Below, in pieces: positions 17,947-26,431 of a stretch of DNA of 64,000 bases. Where the stretch lies: assembly GCF_003601975.1 (NCBI RefSeq), contig NZ_QZWZ01000005.1, forward strand, positions 62,001 through 126,000, written 5' to 3'. How positions within the stretch are numbered: position 1 is the stretch's first letter; every line of letters begins with the position of its first letter. Position numbers and translations under genes: made by a program. The notes beneath the pieces were generated by a model. That model was not told where the DNA came from. It made no database searches and saw only the letters and a program-made list of their open reading frames with translations. The stretch comes from Mesorhizobium waimense. Lineage in GTDB: Bacteria; Pseudomonadota; Alphaproteobacteria; Rhizobiales; Rhizobiaceae.

Positions 17947-19425
17947 GTGGAGCTTTTGCTCGAGGTGGAAGGGCTGAAAAAGTCCTTTGGTGGCGTCGCC
18001 GCCTTGCGCGACGGCCGCTTTCAGCTTCGCGCCGGCACGGTTCATGCGCTCTGCGGCGGCAACGGCGCCGGCAAGTCGACCTTCCTCAAGATACTGATGG
18101 GCATCTTCAAGCGCGATGCCGGCGCAATCCGCCGTCGCGGCAAGGAGGTGGAATTCACAAGCCCGGCCGACGCACTCGCCTCGGGCATTGCCATCATCGA
18201 ACAGGAACTTAGCCCTGTTCCCCATATGACGGTCGCCGAAAACATCTATCTCGGCCGCGAACCCAAGGCGCGCTTCGGCGGCATCGATTTCCGGGCGATG
18301 AACCGGTCAGCGCAAAAGCTGCTGGACGATCTCGAATTCGATATTCGCGCCACAAGCTACATGATGAACCTCTCGGTCGCGCAGATGCAGCTGGTCGAGA
18401 TCGCCAAGGCGCTCAGTCACGACGCGGAGGTCATCTTCATGGATGAGCCGACGTCGGCGATCGGCGAGCGGGAGGCCCAACACCTCTTCGACGCGATCCG
18501 CCGCCTGCAGGCGCAAGGGCGCGGCATCGTCTACGTCTCCCACCGTCTGTCGGAGATTTTCCAGATCGCCGATTCCTACACGGTCTTTCGCGACGGCGCC
18601 TATGTCGGCAGTGGCGCACTTGCCGACATCGACCGGCCCGGCCTCATTCGCATGATCGTCGGACGCGAGCTGTCGGAGGAGTACGTCAAGACCAACGCGC
18701 CGACGCCGGAAACCGGCATAGAGGTTGTCGCGCTCTCTTGCCCGAACAAGATCGAGGACATCTCCTTCTCGGTGCGGAAGGGCGAGATCTTCGGCATTTA
18801 TGGCCTGATGGGCGCCGGGCGAACGGAAATCTTCAACTGCCTGTTCGGGCTCGACAAACCGTCGGCGGGACGTGTTGCGGTCGATGGCGCCGAGGTCACC
18901 ATCTCCAAGCCGGCGGACGCCATGGCGCTTGGCCTGGCGCTGGTCACCGAGGACCGCAAGCTGACCGGCCTCAATCTCTCCGATTCCGTGCGGGCGAACA
19001 TCTGCATGGCGAGCCTGCCGGAAATGAGCCCCGCCTTCGCCATGGATCGGACCCGGGAGGCGCGCGCAAGCCGCGACATGCGCGAGCAGTTTCAGATCAA
19101 GGCGGCGCGCGACACGATGCCGGTCTCCGGTCTTTCGGGAGGCAACCAGCAGAAGGTGGTGCTCGGCAAATGGTTCCTGCGCAACCCGAAAGTCCTGCTG
19201 CTGGACGAGCCGACCCGCGGCGTCGACGTCGGCGCCAAGCGTGAAATCTATCGGATCATCAGCGACTTTGCCGCCGCCGGCGGCACGGTGGTGATGATCT
19301 CATCGGAAATCGACGAAGTGCTCGGCATGTCGGACCGGATCATGGTGATGCGGGCCGGCAGGAGCGCCGGAATCTTCAGCCGGGAGGAAACGGATGCCCA
19401 ATCACTCGTCCACCTATCAACCTGA
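17947..19425 (+). CDS. sugar ABC importer ATPase, RbsA/MglA type (two ABC domains)
   Basis: This 492-residue protein has two nucleotide-binding domains, as in ribose/galactose-type (CUT2) importers. Domain 1 has Walker A GGNGAGKST (about 37-45) and Walker B VIFMDEPTS (about 161-169), with a weak signature (LSVAQMQLVEIAKAL). Domain 2 has a degenerate Walker A (GLMGAGRTE), signature LSGGNQQKV (about 396-404) and Walker B LLLDEPTRG (about 417-425). One degenerate domain is normal in this family. The GTG at 17947 is chosen because GGAGGAGAAC lies just upstream; the frame is open further upstream without homology to the family start. It is the first gene of an operon with permease, binding protein, polyol dehydrogenase and DhaKL. 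It energises uptake at the inner membrane. Confidence 0.95.
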   Translation: MELLLEVEGLKKSFGGVAALRDGRFQLRAGTVHALCGGNGAGKSTFLKILMGIFKRDAGAIRRRGKEVEFTSPADALASGIAIIEQELSPVPHMTVAENIYLGREPKARFGGIDFRAMNRSAQKLLDDLEFDIRATSYMMNLSVAQMQLVEIAKALSHDAEVIFMDEPTSAIGEREAQHLFDAIRRLQAQGRGIVYVSHRLSEIFQIADSYTVFRDGAYVGSGALADIDRPGLIRMIVGRELSEEYVKTNAPTPETGIEVVALSCPNKIEDISFSVRKGEIFGIYGLMGAGRTEIFNCLFGLDKPSAGRVAVDGAEVTISKPADAMALGLALVTEDRKLTGLNLSDSVRANICMASLPEMSPAFAMDRTREARASRDMREQFQIKAARDTMPVSGLSGGNQQKVVLGKWFLRNPKVLLLDEPTRGVDVGAKREIYRIISDFAAAGGTVVMISSEIDEVLGMSDRIMVMRAGRSAGIFSREETDAQSLVHLST

Positions 19426-20470
19426 ACCGGGACAGGGCGTTCGCTCGGCGGCAGAGGAGAAAATGATGTCGGTTGGCGACGACAAGAAGGCCAAGGGCTG
19501 GCTGGGTTCCGAGCAGCGCCGGCTGTTGATCCAGGAATACGGCATCTTCCTCGCCTTCCTGATCCTGGTGGCGGTTCTGTCGGTCTCCAACGAGTTCTTC
19601 CTGACCGCCGGCAACATCTCGAACGTGCTGCTGCAGACCTCGATCAACGGTGTCCTCGCCATCGGCATGACCTTCGTCATCCTGACCCGCGGTATCGATC
19701 TCTCCGTCGGCTCTGTTGTCGCGCTTGCCGGCATCGTCAGCGCCAGTTTCGTCACCAGCTCCGCGACCGCCGGAATTTCCGGGGCGCCCTATCCCGTCGC
19801 GCTGGGGATCGGCATCGGCCTGCTGGTCGGCATAGCCTGCGGCGCCGTCTCCGGCTTGATCGTGTCGCGGTTTTCGGTGCCGGCCTTCGTGGCGACGCTG
19901 GGTATGCTGTCGGCCGCGCGCGGGCTGACCCTCATCTATGGTGGGGGCCGTCCCGTCCCGGCGCTGACGCCGGCCTTCCGCTGGATCGGCACGGGCGACG
20001 TCTTTGGCATACCCGCGCCGGTCATCATTCTCGCGATCGTGTTCGCCGTTTCGTGGTGGATCCTCAACCGGACCCGTTTCGGCCGCTACATCTATGCCGT
20101 GGGCGGCAATCCGCATGCGGCGAGGACCTCGGGCATCAACATCACCCGCATCCAGTTCGTCGTCTATGTCATCTCCGGCGGCCTTGCCGGTTTCGCCGGA
20201 ATGCTGCTCAGCGCCCGTACCGGTTCCGCACTTCCCCAGGCCGGAATCGCCTACGAACTCGACGCGATCGCGGCGGTGGTGATCGGCGGAACCAGTCTTT
20301 CGGGAGGCGTCGGCCGGGTCACCGGCACATTGATCGGGGCGCTGATCATCGGCGTCATGAACAACGGCCTCGATCTCATGGGCATCCAATCCTACTACCA
20401 GCAAGTGCTCAAGGGCGCCCTGATCGTTGGCGCTGTGATGCTCGACCAGAAGAGGAACTACGGGGCTTAG
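19394..20470 (+). CDS. sugar ABC importer permease, RbsC type
   Basis: This 358-residue permease of the BPD_transp_2 (CUT2) family has about eight to ten membrane helices between residues 46 and 345. Family signatures include NVLLQTSINGVLAIGMTFVI, RGIDLSVGSV, GLIVSRFSVPAFVATLGML and GGTSLSGGVGRVTGTLIGAL. It forms the homodimeric channel for the sugar. The ATG at 19394 overlaps the ATPase gene by 32 bases and has GGGAGGAAACGG before it; an ATG at 19463, also with a good AGAGGAG site, would remove 23 poorly hydrophobic residues. Overlap indicates coupled translation with the ATPase gene. Confidence 0.94.
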   Translation: MPNHSSTYQPEPGQGVRSAAEEKMMSVGDDKKAKGWLGSEQRRLLIQEYGIFLAFLILVAVLSVSNEFFLTAGNISNVLLQTSINGVLAIGMTFVILTRGIDLSVGSVVALAGIVSASFVTSSATAGISGAPYPVALGIGIGLLVGIACGAVSGLIVSRFSVPAFVATLGMLSAARGLTLIYGGGRPVPALTPAFRWIGTGDVFGIPAPVIILAIVFAVSWWILNRTRFGRYIYAVGGNPHAARTSGINITRIQFVVYVISGGLAGFAGMLLSARTGSALPQAGIAYELDAIAAVVIGGTSLSGGVGRVTGTLIGALIIGVMNNGLDLMGIQSYYQQVLKGALIVGAVMLDQKRNYGA

Positions 20471-20524
20471 AGCATTGGAGTCAAAGCGGATTCTGCTTTG
20501 GCAATATCGATGCTCGACAGCCCC
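20462..20524. repeat. nested inverted repeat between permease and binding-protein genes
   Basis: Three nested arm pairs are visible: GGGGCT (20462-20467) with AGCCCC (20519-20524), GAGCAT (20470-20475) with ATGCTC (20510-20515), and CAAAGC (20482-20487) with GCTTTG (20495-20500). The RNA would fold into a long hairpin starting at the permease stop codon. It may stabilise the upstream or downstream part of the message, or be a dispersed rhizobial repeat. Confidence 0.6.
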
Positions 20525-20603
20525 TTCAGGCACCGGACCTGCATCACGCGCGTCCGTTGAAAGGCGAACCATGTCGGTCGCTCACTCAAGTGGAGGTAAC
20601 AAA

Positions 20604-21590
20604 ATGAAAAGATGGATGATTGCGCTCGCATCCGCGACCGCGCTGCTGGCTTCGTCTGCGATGGCGCAGGAGAAGATCAAGATAGGTGCAGCACCCTACG
20701 GCTTGAATGCGGAATTCATGCAGATCTGGGCGGCGGCGCTTCAGGAGCACCCGGCCGTCAAGAGCGGCGAGGTCGAGCTGACGGTGTTTGACGGCCGCTA
20801 TGATGCGCTGGTCCAGCAGGACCAGTTCAAGACGATGGTCACGCAGAAATACAATGCGATCATCTTCGCACCGATCGACGTCGACGCGGGCGCCGCCGCC
20901 GTACAGTCGGCCGCCGACGCCGGCATTCCGGTCATCGGCTCGAACACCCGCGTCAACTCCGATCTGCTGACCTCCTATGTCGGATCAGACGACACGATCT
21001 CGGGCTATTTGGAAGCCAAGACCGTGCTCGACAAGATCGGCTGCAAGGGCAACGTCGTCATCCTCGAGGGGCCAGTCGGTCAGTCCGCGCAGATTTCCCG
21101 CCTCGAAGGCAACAAGAAGGCGCTTGCCGAGTGCCCCGACGTCAAGGTTCTCGAGGACCAGACGGCGAACTGGTCGCGCGCCGAAGCCCAGACGCTGATG
21201 GAAAACTGGCTGACCGCCCACCCGAAGCAGATCAACGGCGTGATCGGCCAGAACGACGAAATGGCTCTCGGCGCGATCGAGGCGATCAAGGCCGCCGGCC
21301 TTGACGTCAAGAGTTTCGCCATTGCCGGTATCGACGGCATCACCGACGCGCTCCACGCCGTCAAGGCCGGCGAGATGACCTCGATCCTCCAGGACGCGCG
21401 CGCCCAGGCTCAAGGCGCACTCGACCTCGCAATCTTCAATGCCAGGAAGGGCGACTACAAGCCTCAGTCCGATATCTGGACAACCTACAAGGACATGCCG
21501 TGGAACGACGGCAAGGAGAAGATCTACAATGTCCCGTGGACGCCGGTGACGGCTGAAAACGTCGACCAGCTGCTGGCGACGCGCAAGTGA
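20604..21590 (+). CDS. periplasmic sugar-binding protein, RbsB-like
   Basis: This 328-residue protein has a signal peptide (MKRWMIALASATALLASSAMA, 1-21) and a type I periplasmic-binding fold: IGAAPYGLNAEFMQIWAAAL, YNAIIFAPIDVDAGAAAVQSA, IPVIGSNTRVN, LEGPVGQSAQISRLEGN, NGVIGQNDEMALGAIEAIKAA and FAIAGIDGITDALHAVKAGE. It captures the sugar for the CUT2 permease. The ATG at 20604 has GGAGG 8 bases upstream; an upstream frame through the inverted repeat is not coding-like. The hairpin just before it may allow higher expression of the binding protein than of the membrane parts. The ligand is not readable; a C4-C6 polyol or ketose fits the downstream enzymes. Confidence 0.94.
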   Translation: MKRWMIALASATALLASSAMAQEKIKIGAAPYGLNAEFMQIWAAALQEHPAVKSGEVELTVFDGRYDALVQQDQFKTMVTQKYNAIIFAPIDVDAGAAAVQSAADAGIPVIGSNTRVNSDLLTSYVGSDDTISGYLEAKTVLDKIGCKGNVVILEGPVGQSAQISRLEGNKKALAECPDVKVLEDQTANWSRAEAQTLMENWLTAHPKQINGVIGQNDEMALGAIEAIKAAGLDVKSFAIAGIDGITDALHAVKAGEMTSILQDARAQAQGALDLAIFNARKGDYKPQSDIWTTYKDMPWNDGKEKIYNVPWTPVTAENVDQLLATRK

Positions 21591-21651
21591 TACAACCGTG
21601 GGCGGGCCGCCCGCCCGCCCCACTTTCCATCAGGACTGGAAGAAGAGAACC

Positions 21652-22422
21652 ATGACCGATTCAATAGACGTCGATCTCAATTTTTCGCTGGGCGGCAAGG
21701 TCGCCCTGGTCACCGGCGGCGCCTCCGGCATCGGTAGTGCCATTGCGTCGGCATTTGCCGCGAAAGGGGCCGTCGTCGGCGTGATCGACATCAATGAATC
21801 GGTTGCGCGGGCGAAGGCCGACGAACTCGGCAACGGCGCGAAATCCTTCGTCTGCGACGTGGCCGATCCAAAGTCCGTGGAGGCGGTGTTCGCCGCGGCG
21901 CAAGCGGCTTTCGGCCAAATCGACATCGTCGTCAACAGTGCCGGCGTCGCCATCCTTGCTCCCGCCGAGGAACTCACCCTCGACGCCTGGGACAAGACGA
22001 TCGACATCAATCTCAAGGGAACGTTCCTTGTCTGCCAAGCCGCCGGACGCGCCCTGATCAAGGCCGGCAAGGGCGGCAAGATCATCAACATGGCCTCGCA
22101 GGCCGGCAGCGTCGCGATCGACCAGCATGCCGCCTATTGCGCCTCGAAATTCGGCGTCATCGGTCTGTCGAAGACGCTTGCGGCCGAATGGGGCAAGCAC
22201 GGCATCACGGTCAACACGATTTCGCCAACGGTGGTGCTCACTGACCTCGGTAGGAAGGCCTGGGACAATCCGCGCGGCGAGGCGCTGAAGCAGCGCATTC
22301 CGACCGGCCGTTTCGCCTTTCCGCAGGAGATCGCCGCGGCGGCGGTGTTCCTGGCGTCGAACGGCGCCGACATGATCAACGGCGCCGACCTCCTGGTCGA
22401 CGGCGGCTACACCATTGTCTGA
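21652..22422 (+). CDS. SDR polyol dehydrogenase, GolD-like
   Basis: This 256-residue classical short-chain dehydrogenase has the NAD loop TGGASGIGSAIA (about 19-30), NSAG (about 92-95), catalytic Ser in NMASQAGS, and Tyr/Lys in AAYCASKFG. The end, GADLLVDGGYTIV, and the segment ISPTVVLTDLGRKAW closely resemble GolD-type enzymes, which oxidise threitol, arabitol or galactitol-like polyols to ketoses. It is 61 bases after the binding-protein gene and 22 bases before dhaK. The likely role is to oxidise the imported polyol to the ketose that DhaKL phosphorylates. The ATG at 21652 follows an AGAAGAG site. Substrate is inference from family and neighbours. Confidence 0.9.
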   Translation: MTDSIDVDLNFSLGGKVALVTGGASGIGSAIASAFAAKGAVVGVIDINESVARAKADELGNGAKSFVCDVADPKSVEAVFAAAQAAFGQIDIVVNSAGVAILAPAEELTLDAWDKTIDINLKGTFLVCQAAGRALIKAGKGGKIINMASQAGSVAIDQHAAYCASKFGVIGLSKTLAAEWGKHGITVNTISPTVVLTDLGRKAWDNPRGEALKQRIPTGRFAFPQEIAAAAVFLASNGADMINGADLLVDGGYTIV

Positions 22423-22444
22423 GCGGCGAAGGATCGGAGTAACA

Positions 22445-23437
22445 ATGCAGCGGTTCATCAACAACCCCGACGAGGTCGTCGAGGATACGGTCAAGGGTTT
22501 CGTCAAGGCGCATGCCGACCTGGTCAGGCTGGGCAGCAATCCGCGCGTCATCGCCGCCCGCCATGCGCCGGTCGGCGGCAAGGTCGGCGTGATCACCGGC
22601 GGCGGCTCCGGCCACGAGCCCGCCTTCATCGGCTACACCGGCCGCAACATGCTGGACGCGGTCGCGGTCGGCGAGCTCTTCTCGTCACCAACCGCAAAGA
22701 GCTTCCTCGACGCCGCGCGGGAGGCCAATGGCGGCAAGGGTGTCGTCTGCCTCTACGGCAATTATGCCGGCGACAACATGAACGTGAAAATGGCCATAAA
22801 GCTCGCGGCCAAGGAAGACATCGAGATCGCGACCGTCGTCGCAAATGACGACGTCTGTTCGGCGCCACCGGAAGAACGCGAGAAGCGCCGTGGCGTAGCC
22901 GGCGAGATCTTCATGTGGAAATGCGCCGGCGCCAAGGCCGCGCTAGGCGCCGGTCTCCAGGAGGTGCAGGCGATAGCGCAGCGGGCGATCGACAATTGCC
23001 GTTCGATCGGCGTCGGCCTTGGCCCGTGCACGCTGCCGGCGGTCGGGCATCCCAACTTCGTGATCGAGCCGGGCACGATGGAAGTCGGCATCGGCCATCA
23101 CGGCGAACCGGGTGTGCGTGTCGAGCCGCTGAAGCCGGCAGCCGAAATAGCGCGCGAGATGGTCAAGGTCGTCCTCGACGATCATGCGCTTGCGGCCGGA
23201 ACCGAAGTGGCGGTGCTTGTGTCCGGCCTCGGCGCCACCCCGGTCAACGAGCTCTACATCCTCAACGACACGATCGAGACGGAGGTCAGTAGACGCGGCT
23301 TGACCATCCACAAGACCTATATCGGCAACTATTTCACCTCGCTGGAAATGGTCGGCGCCACGCTCACGGTCATGGCGCTCGACACCGAGCTGAAACGATT
23401 GCTGGACGTCGATGTCGATTGTCCGGCAAGGCTTTAG
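22445..23437 (+). CDS. dhaK: dihydroxyacetone kinase subunit DhaK
   Basis: This 330-residue protein is a full-length DhaK. It has GGGSGHEPAFIGYTG (about 55-69), LYGNYAGDNMN, NDDVCSAPPEER, RRGVAGEIFMWK and the substrate-binding His219 in GHHGEPG, the residue that forms a hemiaminal with the keto group. It ends with SGLGATPVNELYILN and the YIGNYFTSLEMVGATLTVM motif. DhaK holds the ketose while DhaL transfers phosphate. No DhaM (PTS) gene is present, so ATP is the likely donor. The ATG at 22445 is preceded by GGAGTAA. dhaL starts 11 bases after its stop. The true substrate may be a C4 ketose such as erythrulose rather than dihydroxyacetone. Confidence 0.94.
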   Translation: MQRFINNPDEVVEDTVKGFVKAHADLVRLGSNPRVIAARHAPVGGKVGVITGGGSGHEPAFIGYTGRNMLDAVAVGELFSSPTAKSFLDAAREANGGKGVVCLYGNYAGDNMNVKMAIKLAAKEDIEIATVVANDDVCSAPPEEREKRRGVAGEIFMWKCAGAKAALGAGLQEVQAIAQRAIDNCRSIGVGLGPCTLPAVGHPNFVIEPGTMEVGIGHHGEPGVRVEPLKPAAEIAREMVKVVLDDHALAAGTEVAVLVSGLGATPVNELYILNDTIETEVSRRGLTIHKTYIGNYFTSLEMVGATLTVMALDTELKRLLDVDVDCPARL

Positions 23438-23448
23438 GAAACAGGCGC

Positions 23449-24111
23449 ATGCAGCAGTTTGACAACGCTTCCGCCGGCGACATCGTTCTTTCGCTGGCCG
23501 ACAGGATTATCGAGAACCGGGCCTATCTCAGCGAGATCGACGGCAAGATCGGTGACGGCGACCACGGCGTCAACATGGCTAAGGGTTTCGGTATGGCGGC
23601 GGACAGGATCCGGGGCAACGACATGTCGCTGGCCACGGCCTTCGACACGCTGGGCACCGTGCTGATGACCGAGATCGGCGGCTCGATGGGTCCGCTCTAT
23701 GGCGTCATGTTCACGCAGTTCGCCGAAACGATCGAAGGTTCCTCGTCGATCGATGCCGGGACGTTCAGTGCCATGCTCACCAACGGTCTCGACGGTATCC
23801 AGTCGATCGGCTCGGCCAAGGTCGGCGACAAGACGCTGCTCGACACGCTCGTCCCAGCCATCGAGGCCTTCGACGCCGCTAATGCCGGCGGTAAGCCGTT
23901 CCCGGAAGCTCTGGATGCACTGGTCGTCGCGGCTGAAAAAGGCCGCGACAGCACAAAGGATCTGGTGGCGCGGATCGGCCGCGCCAGCCGGCTCGGCGAG
24001 CGCTCGGTCGGTGTCCTCGACGCCGGCGCCACATCCTGCGCCTTGATCCTGGAAACCCTGGCGCTCGGCGCCAAGCAGAAACTGCAGCTGTCCGCGACCG
24101 TGGGACGCTGA
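23449..24111 (+). CDS. dhaL: dihydroxyacetone kinase subunit DhaL
   Basis: This 220-residue helical-barrel protein binds ATP through metal-ligand aspartates in IGDGDHG (about 34-40). GGSMGPLYG, GDKTLLDTLVPA and the final LDAGATSCALIL are the other conserved motifs. It phosphorylates the ketose bound by DhaK. The ATG at 23449 starts the family N-terminus; an upstream start would overlap dhaK by 19 bases. A strong hairpin follows at 24139. The motif contents indicate an active subunit. Confidence 0.93.
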   Translation: MQQFDNASAGDIVLSLADRIIENRAYLSEIDGKIGDGDHGVNMAKGFGMAADRIRGNDMSLATAFDTLGTVLMTEIGGSMGPLYGVMFTQFAETIEGSSSIDAGTFSAMLTNGLDGIQSIGSAKVGDKTLLDTLVPAIEAFDAANAGGKPFPEALDALVVAAEKGRDSTKDLVARIGRASRLGERSVGVLDAGATSCALILETLALGAKQKLQLSATVGR

Positions 24112-24138
24112 ACACGAACAGGGCTCCTCCCGAGCACT

Positions 24139-24167
24139 GGCTTCCGGCTGATTTCCAGCCGGAAGCC
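24139..24167 (+). terminator. strong hairpin after dhaL
   Basis: GGCTTCCGGCTG (24139-24150) and CAGCCGGAAGCC (24156-24167) form a perfect 12-bp stem around ATTTC, 28 bases after the dhaL stop. It separates the transporter/kinase operon from the regulator gene. No long T-tract follows, so termination may be partial. Confidence 0.65.
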
Positions 24168-24271
24168 GGGTTGGTGCCCGATCAGACCAGGCCCGATCTG
24201 ACCAAGATTGAGTGTTCCGCCATTTACGCTCATCTTGGCGATCGATCTTGGATTCGGGGAAACTTGGCTGC

Positions 24272-26368
24272 ATGACCGTCAAGACATCATCGGCGCGCAA
24301 GAACGGCACCGTGCGGGCGGGCGCCGAGGCTGCGTCCGAGCCCATTCCGCTACGCTATGGCGACGACCCGTATGTCTGGGCCTGCTGGCTCTACTACGAA
24401 GACCACATGACGCAAGGCGACATCGCCGAGATCATGGGCATTTCGCGCGCAACTGTGAACAGCTACCTGGCCGATGCCCGCGCACGCGGCATCGTCAACA
24501 TCTCGCTCGAGCCGTCACGGCTGAGTTCGCTGTCGATCGCGCAGGAACTCAAACGTCACTTCGGCCTGCATGACTGTCTCGTCGTGCCGAGCGACGATAA
24601 CACGCGTCCGCTGATCGATCGCCTTGGCGGAGCTGCCGCGCAAGCCCTTGCCAAGCTTTTGAAATCCGGTGACACGCTCGCCGTCGCCTGGGGGCGCACG
24701 ATCCTGGCGATCGGAGAGCAGGCATCGGTGCCCGGTCTTCAGGACGTCACCATAGTCCAGGCCACCGGCGGAACAGCCGCCAGCTTCGCCTATACACCGG
24801 AACTCTGCGCCTCCGCCATCGCCGGCGCGGTCAAGGCGAAGCTGATCAACATCACGGCGCCGGCGGTCGTTTCCACGGCCGAGGTTCGCGACATGCTGTT
24901 GCGTGAGACGCTGATCCAGAGCCAGTTCGGCGCTTTAGCCAAAGCCAACAAGGCGCTGTTCGGCATCTCGTCGCTGCGTCCGAATTCAACCATCCACACC
25001 AGCGGCTTCTTTGAATCGGTTTCGCTGCAGCAATATCTCGCCAAGGATGCCGTCGGCGTCGTCGCCGGCCGCTTCATCGACGGGCAAGGCAAACCGGTGG
25101 CCGGCCCGCTCGACGACCGCACGATCGGCATATCTCTCGACATGCTTAAGGCCATCAGCTTGCGCATCGCGGTCGCCGGCGGTTTCGACAAGGTGCCGGC
25201 GATCCTGGCGACGCTGCGCGGCGGCTATGTCAACGTGCTGATCACCGATGCCGCCACCGGCCGCGGCATCCTCAATGCCGACGGCGTGACTGAACTCGAC
25301 CAGAAGCTCTCGCAACGCCCGAGGGTCGACAACACGGTGGCCCTGCCCAGCAATTTCCGCACTCATATCAAGAAGTTCCTCAACGATCCGAATGATGTCG
25401 TCGAGGAAATGCTTGACGGCGTGGTGAAGGCCAATGCCACCTATGTCATGCCGATCAAGGGGTCGCATCGCGCCCTCGTCGCCCGCACCGGACCGAGGCC
25501 CGGCAAGGTCGGGCTTGTGGTCGGCGGCGGCACCGGGCACGAGCCCTGCTTTCTCGGTTATGTCGGCAAGGGGTTGGCCGACGCCGTTGCGGTCGGCAAC
25601 ATCTTTTCGTCACCGCCTCCCGGCACGATCTTCCAGTGCGCCAATGCCGCATCGGGCGGGCAAGGCGTGCTCTTCGTCTACGGCAACTATGCCGGCGACG
25701 TGATGAATTTCGAGATGGCGGCCGAGATCGCTGCGGAACACAACATCGAGGTTCGCACGGTGGTGACGACGGACGATATCGCCTCGTCTCCACTCGAAGA
25801 CAGAGAGGGCCGGCGCGGCGTTGCCGGCAACTTCTTCATGTTCAAGATCGCCGGGGCCGCCTGCGACCGCGGATTGTCGCTCGACGCCTGCGAGGCAATG
25901 ACGCGCAAGGCCAATGCACGAACCTTCACCATGGGCGTCGCGCTGGAGCCTTGCTCCATGCCGCAGACCCGCCGCCAAAATTTCGAGATCGGCCCCGACG
26001 ACATCGAGATCGGCATGGGCATCCACGGCGAGCCTGGCGTCCTCCGCGAAAAGATGATGAGCGCCGACGCGATCACCGACCGGATCATGGACCGTATCTT
26101 TTCGGAAATGAAGCCGGCGGCGGGAGACCGTGTCGCGGTGCTGGTCAATTCATTTGGCGCAACGCCGTTGATGGAACTGTACATTCTCTTCAGGCGTGTC
26201 GAGCAACGGCTGAGCGCCAAGGACATCACGATAGAGGCGAACTGGGTGGGACATTACTGCACCTCGCTCGACATGGTCGGTGCGTCGATAACGGTCATGC
26301 ACCTCGACTCCGAGCTTACAGAATTGTTGCATCACCCCTGCGACACGGCCGTCCTGCGGATTGGTTGA
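24272..26368 (+). CDS. SorC-family sugar-sensing regulator fused to a complete DhaK
   Basis: This 698-residue fusion has an N-terminal winged HTH (MTQGDIAEIMGISRATVNSY, about 46-65) and a SorC sugar-binding domain to about residue 345 (SGDTLAVAWGRTILAI, NITAPAVVS, GRFIDGQGKPV, GGFDKVPAILATLRGGYVNV). A short linker leads to a whole DhaK from about 365: FLNDPNDVVEEMLDG, GGGTGHEPCFLGYVG, YGNYAGDVMNFEMA, and His585 in GIHGEPG. The catalytic His is retained. The protein probably regulates the upstream operon, and may bind the ketose in both its SorC and DhaK parts. The ATG at 24272 is used; a start 60 bases upstream adds residues without homology. This fusion type is known in rhizobial genomes; its mechanism is not established to my knowledge. 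Confidence 0.93.
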   Translation: MTVKTSSARKNGTVRAGAEAASEPIPLRYGDDPYVWACWLYYEDHMTQGDIAEIMGISRATVNSYLADARARGIVNISLEPSRLSSLSIAQELKRHFGLHDCLVVPSDDNTRPLIDRLGGAAAQALAKLLKSGDTLAVAWGRTILAIGEQASVPGLQDVTIVQATGGTAASFAYTPELCASAIAGAVKAKLINITAPAVVSTAEVRDMLLRETLIQSQFGALAKANKALFGISSLRPNSTIHTSGFFESVSLQQYLAKDAVGVVAGRFIDGQGKPVAGPLDDRTIGISLDMLKAISLRIAVAGGFDKVPAILATLRGGYVNVLITDAATGRGILNADGVTELDQKLSQRPRVDNTVALPSNFRTHIKKFLNDPNDVVEEMLDGVVKANATYVMPIKGSHRALVARTGPRPGKVGLVVGGGTGHEPCFLGYVGKGLADAVAVGNIFSSPPPGTIFQCANAASGGQGVLFVYGNYAGDVMNFEMAAEIAAEHNIEVRTVVTTDDIASSPLEDREGRRGVAGNFFMFKIAGAACDRGLSLDACEAMTRKANARTFTMGVALEPCSMPQTRRQNFEIGPDDIEIGMGIHGEPGVLREKMMSADAITDRIMDRIFSEMKPAAGDRVAVLVNSFGATPLMELYILFRRVEQRLSAKDITIEANWVGHYCTSLDMVGASITVMHLDSELTELLHHPCDTAVLRIG

Positions 26369-26431
26369 AGATAGGGACTAGGCGCCCCCCGTGAAGACGG
26401 GCGGCATCCTGCTTGAACTGGGAGGAACACG